DNA of 64,000 bases from JAMHWD01 sp035911135. Lineage in GTDB: Bacteria > Pseudomonadota > Alphaproteobacteria > Micavibrionales > Micavibrionaceae. Location: contig JAMHWD010000013.1 of NCBI GenBank assembly GCA_035911135.1, forward strand, positions 1 to 64,000, read 5' to 3'. Below are positions 32,203 to 41,320 of this stretch, in pieces. The first letter of the stretch is position 1. Each line of letters opens with the position of its first letter. The translations under genes and the position numbers were made by a program. Below the pieces are notes generated by a model that was not told the DNA's origin, made no database searches, and saw only the letters and a program-made list of their open reading frames with translations.

Positions 32203-33246
32203 TCAGGATTTCTTGCGCGGCGCTGGCGCGGCAGCAATCTGGTTACGGCCATTATGCTTGGCGGTATAAAGCGCAGCATCAGCACGCGCAATCAGATCAT
32301 CAATTGTCTCGCCCATGACAAATTCCGCCACACCACCGGAAAGCGTGATACGGCCAAGTTTCTCACCGCTGGCGCGGTTGATGACATCCTTGCTGGCAAC
32401 GGCCTTACGCAGCAAATCGCCAACCTTGATGCCGGGCTGCAACGGTGTGTCGGGAAGGATAATGGCAAATTCCTCGCCGCCGTATCGCGCCGCAAAATCC
32501 CGGCCCTTTACACCTTCGGTCAGTGTATAGGCGACAAGGCGCAAGACCTGATCACCGACCTGATGGCCGAAATTATCATTGAAGCTTTTGAAATGATCAA
32601 TATCCATGAGCAGAAGCGAGAAGACTGTTCCCTTCTCTCTGGATTCAGAAACAATGCGTTCAATTTCTGAATCAAAGGCCTTGCGGTTTGAAAGCCCGGT
32701 AAGACCATCGGTCAGGGCTTCTTTTTTGACCATCTCCAGATCACGGCGCAAATCCTGCATGACTTGAGAGGATTTTTGCAATTCTTCCTCAAGCTTTTTA
32801 TTTTGCGAGATCATGTTCTCGGTATCATCCATGACCGTCTTAAGAACGCGTTCCATCGCATCCTTGGAAAGATCGGTATTCAACTTGCCCTTGGCTTCGG
32901 CCAGGGTTGTTTTATATTGCGAGGTCGCGGATTTAACATTCGTCACCGCGCCCGTAACACCCTTGATCGTTTCGTGAATTTTATCGCCAGCCTGACGCAC
33001 GCGCTCATTCTCGCGGGTTTCACTTAAGAAGCGATGATGAAGCTCCAGACAGCGATCCAGCGTAATGGCCTGTTTATTGGCATTTAAGATATCAATGGCG
33101 CGGGTAACTTCTGTATTGGCGCCAGAATAATAGGCATACCAGACTTCATAAATTTCCGGGGTCGGGGGCAGGCTTAGTTCATGAATACGCTCAAACGCTT
33201 TGGCGGCGTATTCACTGGCCTTGTCTATGGAATGCGAATAATGCAC
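32203..33246 (-). CDS. GGDEF-domain protein (diguanylate cyclase)
   Basis: The 347-residue protein has an N-terminal helical region of about 180 residues, including a coiled coil around NKKLEEELQKSSQVMQDLRR. A C-terminal GGDEF domain follows, with ALTDGLTGLSNRKAFD, LLLMDIDHFKSFND and the active site RYGGEEFAIILP. The inhibitory I-site, normally RxxD five residues before GGEEF, reads KGRD and lacks the Arg. It should make cyclic di-GMP. No membrane segment or sensor domain is recognised. Start is GTG at 33246. Confidence 0.87.
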   Translation of the reverse strand: MHYSHSIDKASEYAAKAFERIHELSLPPTPEIYEVWYAYYSGANTEVTRAIDILNANKQAITLDRCLELHHRFLSETRENERVRQAGDKIHETIKGVTGAVTNVKSATSQYKTTLAEAKGKLNTDLSKDAMERVLKTVMDDTENMISQNKKLEEELQKSSQVMQDLRRDLEMVKKEALTDGLTGLSNRKAFDSEIERIVSESREKGTVFSLLLMDIDHFKSFNDNFGHQVGDQVLRLVAYTLTEGVKGRDFAARYGGEEFAIILPDTPLQPGIKVGDLLRKAVASKDVINRASGEKLGRITLSGGVAEFVMGETIDDLIARADAALYTAKHNGRNQIAAAPAPRKKS

Positions 33247-33365
33247 AAGCTACCCGGAACTAGTTTTAGTTAATCCAATCATTTTATCAGTCCTTGGCCC
33301 GGCGATCAAAGCCTTTGCACAAGAATAATGCCATGCTTGTTGACAGATTGGACCCCTCAAGCGCC

Positions 33366-33899
33366 CTAGTCAAGATACGCGGTGATATCCTCTATCTTGT
33401 CCACAACGCGGTAAAGACTGCTTAAATCCTGCCGGATAAAGCCCTGCCGCCCGGCTTCGGCGATCTGGGCAATCGTATGGTCCCAGTAATTATTGATATT
33501 CAATACAAAAATCGGCTTCTCGTGCAGGCCCAGCTGCCGCCAGGTTACGATTTCATAAAATTCAGCCAATGTGCCCAATCCGCCGGGCAAGACGATAAAG
33601 GCATCGGAAAATTCCGCCATTTTCATCTGACGTTCATGCATGGTCTGCGTGATGTGCAACTCTGTCAGGCGCAAATGGGCGACTTCGCGGCGCTGAAGAA
33701 AATCAGGAATAACACCAATAACCGGCGCACCTGCATCCACGGCCGCATCCGCAACCAATCCCATCAATCCCACGCGCCCGCCGCCATAAACCACACGCCA
33801 GCCTTGCGCCGCGCAAAATTGCGCCGCCTTGATAGCCTCATTTTTATAAAGATCATCTATATCAGAAGAAGACGCGCAATAGATGCAAACTGAAAACAT
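33366..33899 (-). CDS. LOG-family (TIGR00730) nucleotide phosphoribohydrolase
   Basis: The 177-residue protein carries GGRVGLMGLVADAA and the family signature PGGLGTLAEFYE, with ITQTMHERQ before it. LOG proteins release a free base from AMP-like nucleotides, as in cytokinin activation. In bacteria the physiological substrate is usually unknown. The protein starts MFSVCIYCASS, and the gene lies between the diguanylate cyclase and the hypothetical gene at 33981. Confidence 0.9.
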   Translation of the reverse strand: MFSVCIYCASSSDIDDLYKNEAIKAAQFCAAQGWRVVYGGGRVGLMGLVADAAVDAGAPVIGVIPDFLQRREVAHLRLTELHITQTMHERQMKMAEFSDAFIVLPGGLGTLAEFYEIVTWRQLGLHEKPIFVLNINNYWDHTIAQIAEAGRQGFIRQDLSSLYRVVDKIEDITAYLD

Positions 33900-33980
33900 T
33901 GTACAAAAACCAATCCCGCAAGCCAGTGTATGTTCAAAAGAACCGCCAGATTAAACAAGATATGGAAGATGTAAAGCGCC

Positions 33981-34991
33981 TTAAGCGATAGTGCTGTTCA
34001 TCCCAAGGCGCATGCCGGCAAGGCGCTGTGCGGCGGCTTCGAGATCAAGGGCCGTATCAGGCATGGTGGATTTTTTATCCAGCGATGCATCGGCCAGTGC
34101 GCTTACGGCCGGCATTGACGGATTATAACCGGCAGGAATACGGGCCTGACCATTGGGAAGTGAGCCAAAAATCTCGACTTCGGCGAGCGTGATTTTGGCC
34201 TTTTCATCACCCAGCATCGTATCGAGTTTATTATCATCACCTTGTTTGATCGCTTCGGCAATCAATGTGCCTGTAGGTGTTTTCATCTGGTTTTGCAGGG
34301 TCAGATCCTGATTATTCTCGGCTTGATCAATTGTCAGCAAGGCATCATCACAAGCCATGACAGCCGGATCGTTTTCATCCGGCGTTTGCAGGAAATTTTG
34401 CAACTGTTTGGCGGATTCAATTTTGGAATAATCATGACCTGGCGGCGGGGCTGCGGATTCAGCGCGGCGCTTGTTCGGGTCTGCATTTTCACGCACGCGC
34501 ACCAGAATTTCCTCCAGCATGGATTGGACTTGCGGCGCCTTGATGCGGTCCTGTTCCGAACGAATGGCACCAATAACTGTTGCCGCACTGGCGACCAGAC
34601 CTTGCAGCGGATCAGCCATGGCCAGCATGGCCTGCCCGCTGGTATTCATGACCGGGCCAGCCAGTTGTTGCATGAGCTTGCCGCCATCGGCGCCAAAAAC
34701 TTCCTTGGCCACCTCGCCCATATAGTTTTTGGCAGCCTGACGCTCTTCAATGACAGCCGCGCGCGTTGTCTGGATATTTTCCTTCGTAGCCCCAAAATCT
34801 GTGCTTTGGCCCGTTGTCGCGCCGCCCACCGTTTTGGTATCGACAGCCGTCAGGGCAACACTGGTGTTAAGTCTGGGGTTGATATCGGTGATATTGATTT
34901 GTGTATTGGCTTCAGGCTCGGTGTCCATACCCGGCATGAAAGTCGAGCTGCTATGCGTATTAAAGATGCTTCTATAGCCGTCAATCGCCAA
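33981..34991 (-). CDS. Hypothetical protein, alanine-rich
   Basis: The 336-residue soluble protein has a disordered start and a helical part (residues 80-170) with NTSGQAMLAMADPLQGLVAS. Its neighbour at 35139 has NPGMDGLLLMSAMANPAFAP, which looks related, so the two may be distant paralogues. The start is a TTG at 34991, preceded by GGAGTGG; an ATG at 34937 lacks a ribosome site. No known domain is seen. Confidence 0.5.
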   Translation of the reverse strand: MAIDGYRSIFNTHSSSTFMPGMDTEPEANTQINITDINPRLNTSVALTAVDTKTVGGATTGQSTDFGATKENIQTTRAAVIEERQAAKNYMGEVAKEVFGADGGKLMQQLAGPVMNTSGQAMLAMADPLQGLVASAATVIGAIRSEQDRIKAPQVQSMLEEILVRVRENADPNKRRAESAAPPPGHDYSKIESAKQLQNFLQTPDENDPAVMACDDALLTIDQAENNQDLTLQNQMKTPTGTLIAEAIKQGDDNKLDTMLGDEKAKITLAEVEIFGSLPNGQARIPAGYNPSMPAVSALADASLDKKSTMPDTALDLEAAAQRLAGMRLGMNSTIA

Positions 34992-35138
34992 TGCTACACC
35001 ACTCCAAACTATGCCTGACGCTTTTTAGTATATTTTTATTATGTTAATAATTGCTTAGCGTCAGCCTTATTACCTTCATTTATTATGCCGAAAAAACGCG
35101 CTTTGTGCAATTTAAAGGCGCAAAATGAAGGATAGAGC

Positions 35139-35858
35139 CTAGAGATGGCCGGGAAGCGGGGCGGCAATATTGCGGCGCAGCCATGAAGAATCCTGTGTCA
35201 GGACAGCCTCGGCGGTATTGCGGGAAAGAGCGAGACCTTTTTGGCGGCGGCGCTGGGTGCTGGCCATCACCTGATCGCCTTGGGATTTCTGGGCAAATAA
35301 TTGCTGCATATCGCGGTTTTGCGCCGGATCGCGGGAAAGCATTTCGCGGTCAGCCTTGCTCAGCGAATCGGCATCGGGGGCTTCGTTTTTATTGGCCGGC
35401 TTATTGGCGTGATAACCCCATTTTGACCAGTCGATACCGGCATTGGGCATATCCGCGCGGAGAGCTGATTTTTTCTTGCCCTTGTTTTTACCCTGGGCGC
35501 GGTCGGCCTTGATGTAATTAATCGCATCGGCCATGGCAATCGCGCTGGCAACGGGCGCAAAGGCCGGATTGGCCATAGCGCTCATCAGCAAAAGCCCGTC
35601 CATGCCGGGGTTGAGCAAATTAGAGAGCTGGCCCCGGTTATCGGCCAGGCCATATTGGCGCACCAGGCGGGCATGCTGGTCAAAGGCCGCGCCAATCTGA
35701 CGGGTGATGTTATCATTGGCGGCGCGTGTGCGGCCTTCGATTTTCTGCACCGGGGCCGAACGCGTCATATCCAAAGGCTTGTCCGTCACATGCGCGGCAG
35801 CGGCAAAGCGATGCAGGCTTGTGCCTTCAAAAACCGGAGCTGCGGCAGATATGGACAT
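35139..35858 (-). CDS. Hypothetical protein
   Basis: The 239-residue protein starts SISAAAPVFEGTSLHRFAAA. It has a basic middle (RAQGKNKGKKKSALR, near residue 125) and a C-terminal stretch QRRRQKGLALSRNTAEAV. It shares a hydrophobic motif with the gene at 33981. It ends 147 bp from that gene's start and begins 15 bp after the comM stop, so these minus-strand genes may form one transcript. Function is unknown. Confidence 0.6.
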   Translation of the reverse strand: MSISAAAPVFEGTSLHRFAAAAHVTDKPLDMTRSAPVQKIEGRTRAANDNITRQIGAAFDQHARLVRQYGLADNRGQLSNLLNPGMDGLLLMSAMANPAFAPVASAIAMADAINYIKADRAQGKNKGKKKSALRADMPNAGIDWSKWGYHANKPANKNEAPDADSLSKADREMLSRDPAQNRDMQQLFAQKSQGDQVMASTQRRRQKGLALSRNTAEAVLTQDSSWLRRNIAAPLPGHL

Positions 35859-35873
35859 TAAATTCTAGCTTTC

Positions 35874-37406
35874 CTATTCGCTGGCGAGGCTGAGCCTTCT
35901 ATAGCTTAGCGCCTCGGCAATGGCGGGTTTTCCGATGGCCCCGGCCTGCCCATTCAAATCGGCAATGGTGCGGGCGGTTTTTAAAATGCGGAAATATCCA
36001 CGCGCCGAGACCTTAGCTTTTTCCATAGTTTTATTCAACAAAATTCGCGCTTCATCATCCAGCGGGACGATATCTTCCAGTAACTTGCCGCTGGCATGGG
36101 CATTCAATCGTGTGGAAACGTTCAGGGCCGCAAATCGTTCCATCTGCGCCTGACGGGCACGCGCCACGCGCGCGGCCACGGCTGCAGAAGGCTCCCCCGC
36201 CCCTGCGCTGGCCAGTTCCAGCACCGGCACAGCCGGGACATCGACCTGCATATCGATCCGGTCCAGCATGGGACCGGAAATTTTAGACTGATAATCCCCG
36301 GCGCAGCGCGGTGCCTTGGTGCATTCCAAATCCGCATCCCCCAAATGCCCGCAGCGGCAAGGGTTCATAGCGGCAATCAACTGGAACCGCGCCGGATAGG
36401 TGACATGGGCATTGGCCCGCGCGATCAGCGCCTGACCCGATTCCAGTGGCTGGCGCAGGGATTCCAGAACGCTGCGCGGGAACTCCGGCAACTCATCCAG
36501 AAATAAAACCCCGTTATGCGCGAGGCTGATTTCGCCCGGCTTGGCACGGTGGCCGCCGCCAATCAGCGCCGGGAGCGAGGCGGAATGATGCGGATCGCGA
36601 AAGGGGCGGTGACGCAAAAGACCACCTTCCGGCAAGGACCCGGCCAGTGAGTGGATCATCGAAACCTCCAGCGCTTCGGATGCACTTAAAGGAGGCAAGA
36701 TGCCCGGCAAACAAGAGGCCAGCATGGATTTCCCCGATCCCGGCGGGCCGACCATCAGCAAATTATGCCCGCCAGCCGCGGCAATCTCCAGCGCGCGCTT
36801 GGCGGTTTCCTGCCCCTTGACCTCGGCCAGATCGGGGATGCGGACATGCGCGGCTTGCGCGCCCTCGTCCAATCGGGCTTCGGGTTGGCGCAATACCTGC
36901 GTGCCCTTGATATGATTGATCAGCTGCAAAAGATCACGCGGGGCCAATATCTCGATATCCCCCGCCCAGGCAGCCTCGGCCCCGCAAGGCTCCGGGCAGA
37001 TCAAGCGATTATCATTGGTTGCAGCGTGAATAGCCGCGGGCAATACACCTGTCACGGCGCGGATCGAGGAATCGAGCGATAATTCCCCCAGCACCACATA
37101 ATTTTTCATCTCCTCTTTCGGCAGGACATCCATCGCCGCCAATACGCCCAGCGCGATAGGCAGGTCGAAATGACTGCCTTCCTTGGCGAGATCGGCGGGG
37201 GCCAGATTAACGGTTAATCTTTTGGGCGGGAGGGAAAGGCCCAGCGCATGCAGCGCGCCGCGCACACGTTCGCGGCTTTCGGCCACGGCCTTATCCGGCA
37301 GGCCCACAATATGAAAGGCGGGCAGCCCGCCGGAGATCTGCACCTGCACATCCACAGCCTGCACATCTATGCCCTGAAACGCGACCGTGTTAATGCGGGC
37401 AACCAT
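35874..37406 (-). CDS. YifB/ComM family Mg-chelatase-like AAA ATPase
   Basis: The 510-residue protein begins VARINTVAFQGIDVQAVDVQ, the Lon-like N-terminal domain of ComM, followed by the Walker A GPPGSGKSMLASCLPG and Walker B VLFLDELPEF, then sensor NPCRCGHLGD. A C-terminal MCM-like helical domain ends the protein. ComM is a helicase that aids branch migration during natural transformation. It is found in many bacteria that are not known to be competent. Confidence 0.92.
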   Translation of the reverse strand: MVARINTVAFQGIDVQAVDVQVQISGGLPAFHIVGLPDKAVAESRERVRGALHALGLSLPPKRLTVNLAPADLAKEGSHFDLPIALGVLAAMDVLPKEEMKNYVVLGELSLDSSIRAVTGVLPAAIHAATNDNRLICPEPCGAEAAWAGDIEILAPRDLLQLINHIKGTQVLRQPEARLDEGAQAAHVRIPDLAEVKGQETAKRALEIAAAGGHNLLMVGPPGSGKSMLASCLPGILPPLSASEALEVSMIHSLAGSLPEGGLLRHRPFRDPHHSASLPALIGGGHRAKPGEISLAHNGVLFLDELPEFPRSVLESLRQPLESGQALIARANAHVTYPARFQLIAAMNPCRCGHLGDADLECTKAPRCAGDYQSKISGPMLDRIDMQVDVPAVPVLELASAGAGEPSAAVAARVARARQAQMERFAALNVSTRLNAHASGKLLEDIVPLDDEARILLNKTMEKAKVSARGYFRILKTARTIADLNGQAGAIGKPAIAEALSYRRLSLASE

Positions 37407-37559
37407 TTGAAAATTTCCTTAAATAATAATGCAAAGCCCATTATATGGCACAAGAACAAAACGGAAACAAGCATATTGAAAAATGCCTTAACCTTTTCTT
37501 CACACTTTCTCTTTAAGAAGGGTATTAAGCCCATGTAACAACTATTAGAGAGTTTGCCC

Positions 37560-38144
37560 ATGCTGCATGACAAAGACCTCGCCATTCTGACGATCAAACT
37601 TCAGGTTCCGCTCTTCGTGCGCGATGCGATTATCGCGAACAAGCCCTTAAGCGATGATGTGCATTACGCCATTCACGATGCGATTTCCGACATGCAGCCC
37701 GACACGGCCCTGTTATGCATGGCGGTAACCATCCAGCAGATGTTAAAAGTCTTGCCGCAGAAAGACCGGGTAGATTCTCAAGTGCTCTCGCTGGAATGCT
37801 CGCGCATTATTTCTGAATACGGCGCGATCTGGCTGAAGAACCTGCGCCATGAATCGATGGACAACGCCTATATTCTCAAAGTCCTTGAGAACATCCCGGA
37901 AGATCTGGATGTTCTGTGCGACCTGATGGATGTTGGTCTTGGTATTCATGTTGCCGAAAAAAGCCCGGCGGCTGAAATTCTGGATATCCTAAGCATTCAG
38001 GCAGGCGCCCATGCGATTATCGCCGAAGAATTTCTGGATGTTTTTTCCGCGCAGAGCCTGGAGATTTCCGGCAAGGGCGGCCTGACAAAAACCGCAACGG
38101 CTGCGAACACAAATATCGTGCAATTCCCGGCGCGCGTTTCGTAG
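37560..38144 (+). CDS. Hypothetical helical protein
   Basis: The 194-residue protein is predicted to be all-helical, with leucine- and aspartate-rich segments such as LKVLENIPEDLDVLCDLMDVG. It has no signal peptide or metal motif. It begins LHDKDLAILTIKLQVPLFVR. A leading TTG six bases earlier is less likely than this ATG, which has AGAGAG 8 bp before it. It converges with the HIT gene. No function can be given. Confidence 0.68.
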   Translation: MLHDKDLAILTIKLQVPLFVRDAIIANKPLSDDVHYAIHDAISDMQPDTALLCMAVTIQQMLKVLPQKDRVDSQVLSLECSRIISEYGAIWLKNLRHESMDNAYILKVLENIPEDLDVLCDLMDVGLGIHVAEKSPAAEILDILSIQAGAHAIIAEEFLDVFSAQSLEISGKGGLTKTATAANTNIVQFPARVS

Positions 38145-38160
38145 GAAAAGGCAAACGCCC

Positions 38161-38535
38161 TTAATCAATATGAGCGACCATCGGGCCGATTTTCTTGCCG
38201 CCCAGAATATGCATGTGGAAATGCGGCACTTCCTGTCCGCCGTTCGAGCCGCAATTGGCAATCACGCGAAACCCGGCATTCGCTAAATCCAGATCGGCCG
38301 TGATTTTTGCAAGCGCCGCGTAAAAGGCCTTGATCTCCTCTGCGCTTGCCTTCGCACCAAAATCATCAATCGCCACGTAAGGCCCCTTGGGGATCACCAG
38401 CACATGAACGGGGGCCTGCGGATTAATGTCATGAAAGGCCAGAACGTGATCATCCTCATGCACTTTCTTGCACGGGATCTCGCCCCTTAAAATTTTTGCG
38501 AAAATATTACTCGGATCATAGGCGCGGTTCGTCAT
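38161..38535 (-). CDS. HIT-family protein (HinT-like)
   Basis: The 124-residue protein shows FAKILRGEIPCKKVHEDD at the start and the histidine triad VPHFHMHILGGKKIG at the end, the classical HinT pattern H-x-H-x-H. These enzymes hydrolyse nucleoside phosphoramidates. It overlaps the stop of hisE by four bases, so it is the last gene of the hisE-hisF side of the histidine cluster. Confidence 0.93.
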   Translation of the reverse strand: MTNRAYDPSNIFAKILRGEIPCKKVHEDDHVLAFHDINPQAPVHVLVIPKGPYVAIDDFGAKASAEEIKAFYAALAKITADLDLANAGFRVIANCGSNGGQEVPHFHMHILGGKKIGPMVAHID

Positions 38536-38900
38536 TCGGCGGCCTCGGCTTCTTTTTTGCAGCGGGATTCTTTTTCATCCAGCCCGCCGATACCCATGCG
38601 GGATTCGAGGATGTCGAAAATCTCCTCCGGTTCGACATTGTGATAAGCCAGCATCACCAGAAAGTGAAAGATCAGATCGGCCGATTCATTCTTGAACGCC
38701 TCAAGGCGTTTTTCCTTGGGATTTTTGCGGTCAAGGCGCACGGATTCAATCGCCAGCTCCACGGCTTCTTCGCCCAGTTTTTTGGCGATCTGCTTGGAGC
38801 CTTTTTTGTATAGCTGCGCCACATAAGAAGTCTGCGGATCGGCATTCTTGCGATCCTGCAACGTGGCATATAATTTGTTCAAGGTTCTAGTTGCGGACAT
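38532..38900 (-). CDS. hisE: Phosphoribosyl-ATP pyrophosphatase
   Basis: The 122-residue protein has YVAQLYKKGSKQIAKKLGEE, the helical MazG-like core with a metal-binding AVELAIESV, then ESADLIFHFLVMLAYHN. It carries out the second step of histidine synthesis, removing pyrophosphate from phosphoribosyl-ATP. It follows hisF after 30 bp and is coupled to the HIT gene. Confidence 0.95.
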   Translation of the reverse strand: MSATRTLNKLYATLQDRKNADPQTSYVAQLYKKGSKQIAKKLGEEAVELAIESVRLDRKNPKEKRLEAFKNESADLIFHFLVMLAYHNVEPEEIFDILESRMGIGGLDEKESRCKKEAEAAE

Positions 38901-38930
38901 GAAATTTTTCTTTTTGTTCTTGTTGAGCTT

Positions 38931-39695
38931 TTAATTTCTTACCGGAATTCCGGCGGCGCGCATAGCGTCTTTGGCCTGCCCCAGCGTGTAATCCCCGAAA
39001 TGAAAAATCGAGGCCGCCAGCACAGCCGAGGCATGGCCATCGCGCACGCCTTCCACCAGATGATCCAGATTCCCAACGCCGCCCGATGCAATGACTGGCA
39101 CAGGCACAGCATCGGCCACCGCACGGGTCAGCGGGATATTGAACCCGGCCCGCGTCCCATCCCGGTCCATCGAGGTCAGCAGAATTTCACCGGCCCCATA
39201 TTCGGCCATGCGGCAAGCCCATTCCACCGCATCAAGGCCGGTGGGATTGCGCCCGCCATGCGTAAAAATCTCCCACCCCGCGCCGCCATCGGCGCGTGAT
39301 TTGGCATCCACCGCCACGACAATGCATTGCGATCCGCATTTATCGGCGGCTTCTTTCACAAAATCAGGATTGGTTACTGCCGCGGAATTGATCGAGATTT
39401 TATCCGCGCCTGCATTCAAAAGATCGCGGATATTTTGCACGTTGCGGATACCGCCGCCCACGGTCAGGGGCATGAAAACCTGTTCCGCCGCGCGGCGCAC
39501 AACATCAATGATTGTATCCCGGCCTTCATGGGAGGCGGTGATGTCCAAAAAGCAAAGCTCATCCGCACCTTGGTCATTATAAATTTTGGCTTGCTCGACA
39601 GGGTCACCCGCATCACGCAAAGAAACAAAATTCACACCTTTGACCACGCGGCCATTTTGCACATCAAGACAAGGGATAATTCGGGTTTTGAGCAT
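38931..39695 (-). CDS. hisF: Imidazole glycerol phosphate synthase, cyclase subunit
   Basis: The 254-residue TIM barrel has IPCLDVQNGRVVKGVNF with the catalytic Asp11, GADELCFLDITAS, LTVGGGIRNVQ, and IVVAVDAKSRADG with the second catalytic Asp. It forms a complex with HisH and makes the imidazole ring. A 67-residue gene sits between it and hisA. The ATG is at 39695. Confidence 0.97.
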   Translation of the reverse strand: MLKTRIIPCLDVQNGRVVKGVNFVSLRDAGDPVEQAKIYNDQGADELCFLDITASHEGRDTIIDVVRRAAEQVFMPLTVGGGIRNVQNIRDLLNAGADKISINSAAVTNPDFVKEAADKCGSQCIVVAVDAKSRADGGAGWEIFTHGGRNPTGLDAVEWACRMAEYGAGEILLTSMDRDGTRAGFNIPLTRAVADAVPVPVIASGGVGNLDHLVEGVRDGHASAVLAASIFHFGDYTLGQAKDAMRAAGIPVRN

Positions 39696-39706
39696 GGGTC
39701 TTATTT

Positions 39707-39910
39707 TTAGAGCGGATCACGCATATCGGCAATAAAGGCGCCCTCGCCATAGCCGTTTTTCATGCGGCCCAGAATTTCGCGAATGCCCGGCCCCTCTTCA
39801 GGTTCATACGCGCCGGCAGGAAGATTGAAATCAAGTGCATCGAGGCCATAGGCGCGGTCCAGCGCATCGCCAATTTTTTTGAATATTTTTGTAAGCTTTT
39901 CAAACGCCAT
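39707..39910 (-). CDS. Small hypothetical protein between hisA and hisF
   Basis: The 67-residue protein begins AFEKLTKIFKKIGDALDRAY, an amphipathic helix, followed by an acidic and proline-rich middle (GAYEPEEGPGIRE). GGGAGA lies 8 bp before the ATG, a strong ribosome site. Stop and start spacing (12 bp to hisF, 46 bp after hisA) fits an operon gene. No family is recognised. Its place inside the his cluster is unusual. Confidence 0.6.
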   Translation of the reverse strand: MAFEKLTKIFKKIGDALDRAYGLDALDFNLPAGAYEPEEGPGIREILGRMKNGYGEGAFIADMRDPL

Positions 39911-39955
39911 GCGACAATCTCCCAAAAAATGTTATGGCAATTTATACGCGAAAAG

Positions 39956-40681
39956 TTACGCGCTGGCAAGTCTTAAGGCCTCGCGCGGCTCGATCAACTT
40001 GTCGTAGAAAGCCCGGCCCACAATCACGCCCTGCACGCCGTAGCCTTCAGCATCCTTAACATTCTGAATGTCCTGCAATGTATGCGCCCCGCCGGAAGCA
40101 ATAACGGGAATGGAAACCGCCTGCGCCAGCGCAATAGTGGATATCATATTCAGCCCATGGCCCGTACCGTCGCGGTCGATATCCGTGTAAATAATGGCGG
40201 CCACCCCGGCATCTTCAAACATTTTTGCCAGATCCAGTGTTTTGATATTGGCGCTGTCCACCCAGCCATGCACCATGACAATGCCATCGCGGGAATCAAT
40301 GCCCACGGCAATCTGCCCGGGGAATTCCTTACAGGCCTGCTTCACAAGCTCAGGATCGTTCACAGCCGCGCTGCCCAGCACGATGCGGCTGATGCCTTCG
40401 CGCACCCAGTGTTCGATCTGCTTCATGTTGCGGATACCCCCGCCCAGCTGTACCGGGATATCAACGGTTTTCAGGATCGAGCGCACTGCGGCATGATTAA
40501 CGGGCGCGCCCTGCACCGCCCCATTCAAATCCACAACATGGAGCCAATTAAAACCGGCCGAGGCCCATTCACGGGCCTGATCCGCCGGGTTGTCGCTGTA
40601 AATCGTGTCCTGCGTCATATCGCCCTTGTAAAGGCGTACGCACAGGCCATCTTTCAAATCAATCGCAGGATAGATAATCAT
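39956..40681 (-). CDS. hisA: Phosphoribosylformimino-5-aminoimidazole carboxamide ribotide isomerase
   Basis: The 241-residue TIM barrel starts IIYPAIDLKDGLCVRLYKGD, with the catalytic Asp in PAIDLKDG and the second Asp in AVGIDSRDG. GGGIRNMKQ and DIDRDGTGHGLN are typical. It isomerises ProFAR in histidine synthesis. The ATG at 40681 is used; an ATG nine bases earlier (MAVMIIY) has no better ribosome site and remains possible. Confidence 0.95.
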   Translation of the reverse strand: MIIYPAIDLKDGLCVRLYKGDMTQDTIYSDNPADQAREWASAGFNWLHVVDLNGAVQGAPVNHAAVRSILKTVDIPVQLGGGIRNMKQIEHWVREGISRIVLGSAAVNDPELVKQACKEFPGQIAVGIDSRDGIVMVHGWVDSANIKTLDLAKMFEDAGVAAIIYTDIDRDGTGHGLNMISTIALAQAVSIPVIASGGAHTLQDIQNVKDAEGYGVQGVIVGRAFYDKLIEPREALRLASA

Positions 40682-40831
40682 AACCGCCATATAGGGCAAA
40701 ATGCCCGGAAAACACAAGACGATTCAAAAAATCATCGCAAGGCAGCATGAATAGGGTTTGCATTTTCCATCTTAGGGAAATATAAATTCTGACAAACAAT
40801 AAATCTTACACAAAAACAGGGAATAAAAGAC

Positions 40832-41317
40832 ATGGTCATCAAAGCTCAGGATCTGACAGAAACCTTTGTAGAAGGGGCAAGCCCTGCAGAAGCGGTGATA
40901 GACAAGGCCGTTGCGCTGCTGAACGAAGCGCGCATCAGCGGCACACAGGAAATTATCAGCCGCGAGGCATTATCCGCCGTTGAGGAAAACGCCCTGACCA
41001 TCCTGCAAAGCGTCCTGTCCGGCATGGGCGAGAATGCACTTTTCAAGCCGAATGATAAAATCGTCAAAACCATTACCGAGATTCTATACGATGCCTGCGC
41101 GGATCATATTGAAAGCGAACAGGAACTTGGCGAAACCGTCAGCCGCCTGATGGATCACCAGCTTTGGACCGCCAAAATTCTGGATGATGGCCTGAATGCA
41201 GCCGAAAAAACGCAACTGGCTGCTGATATGGCGGAATCGTTTCGCTGGCATATGCGCGATGAGGAAATGGCGCCCTTACGCAGCAAGGTCGAGAATTACA
41301 TCACGCTCGACGCCTGA
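40832..41317 (+). CDS. Hypothetical protein
   Basis: The 161-residue acidic, mostly helical protein begins VIKAQDLTETFVEGASPAEA and contains EIISREALSAVEENALTILQ. The C-terminal part (MRDEEMAPLRSKVENYITLD) is also helical. No known family. It stands alone on the plus strand between minus-strand his genes. AGGGAATAAAAG lies before the ATG. Confidence 0.65.
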   Translation: MVIKAQDLTETFVEGASPAEAVIDKAVALLNEARISGTQEIISREALSAVEENALTILQSVLSGMGENALFKPNDKIVKTITEILYDACADHIESEQELGETVSRLMDHQLWTAKILDDGLNAAEKTQLAADMAESFRWHMRDEEMAPLRSKVENYITLDA

Positions 41318-41320
41318 TCT

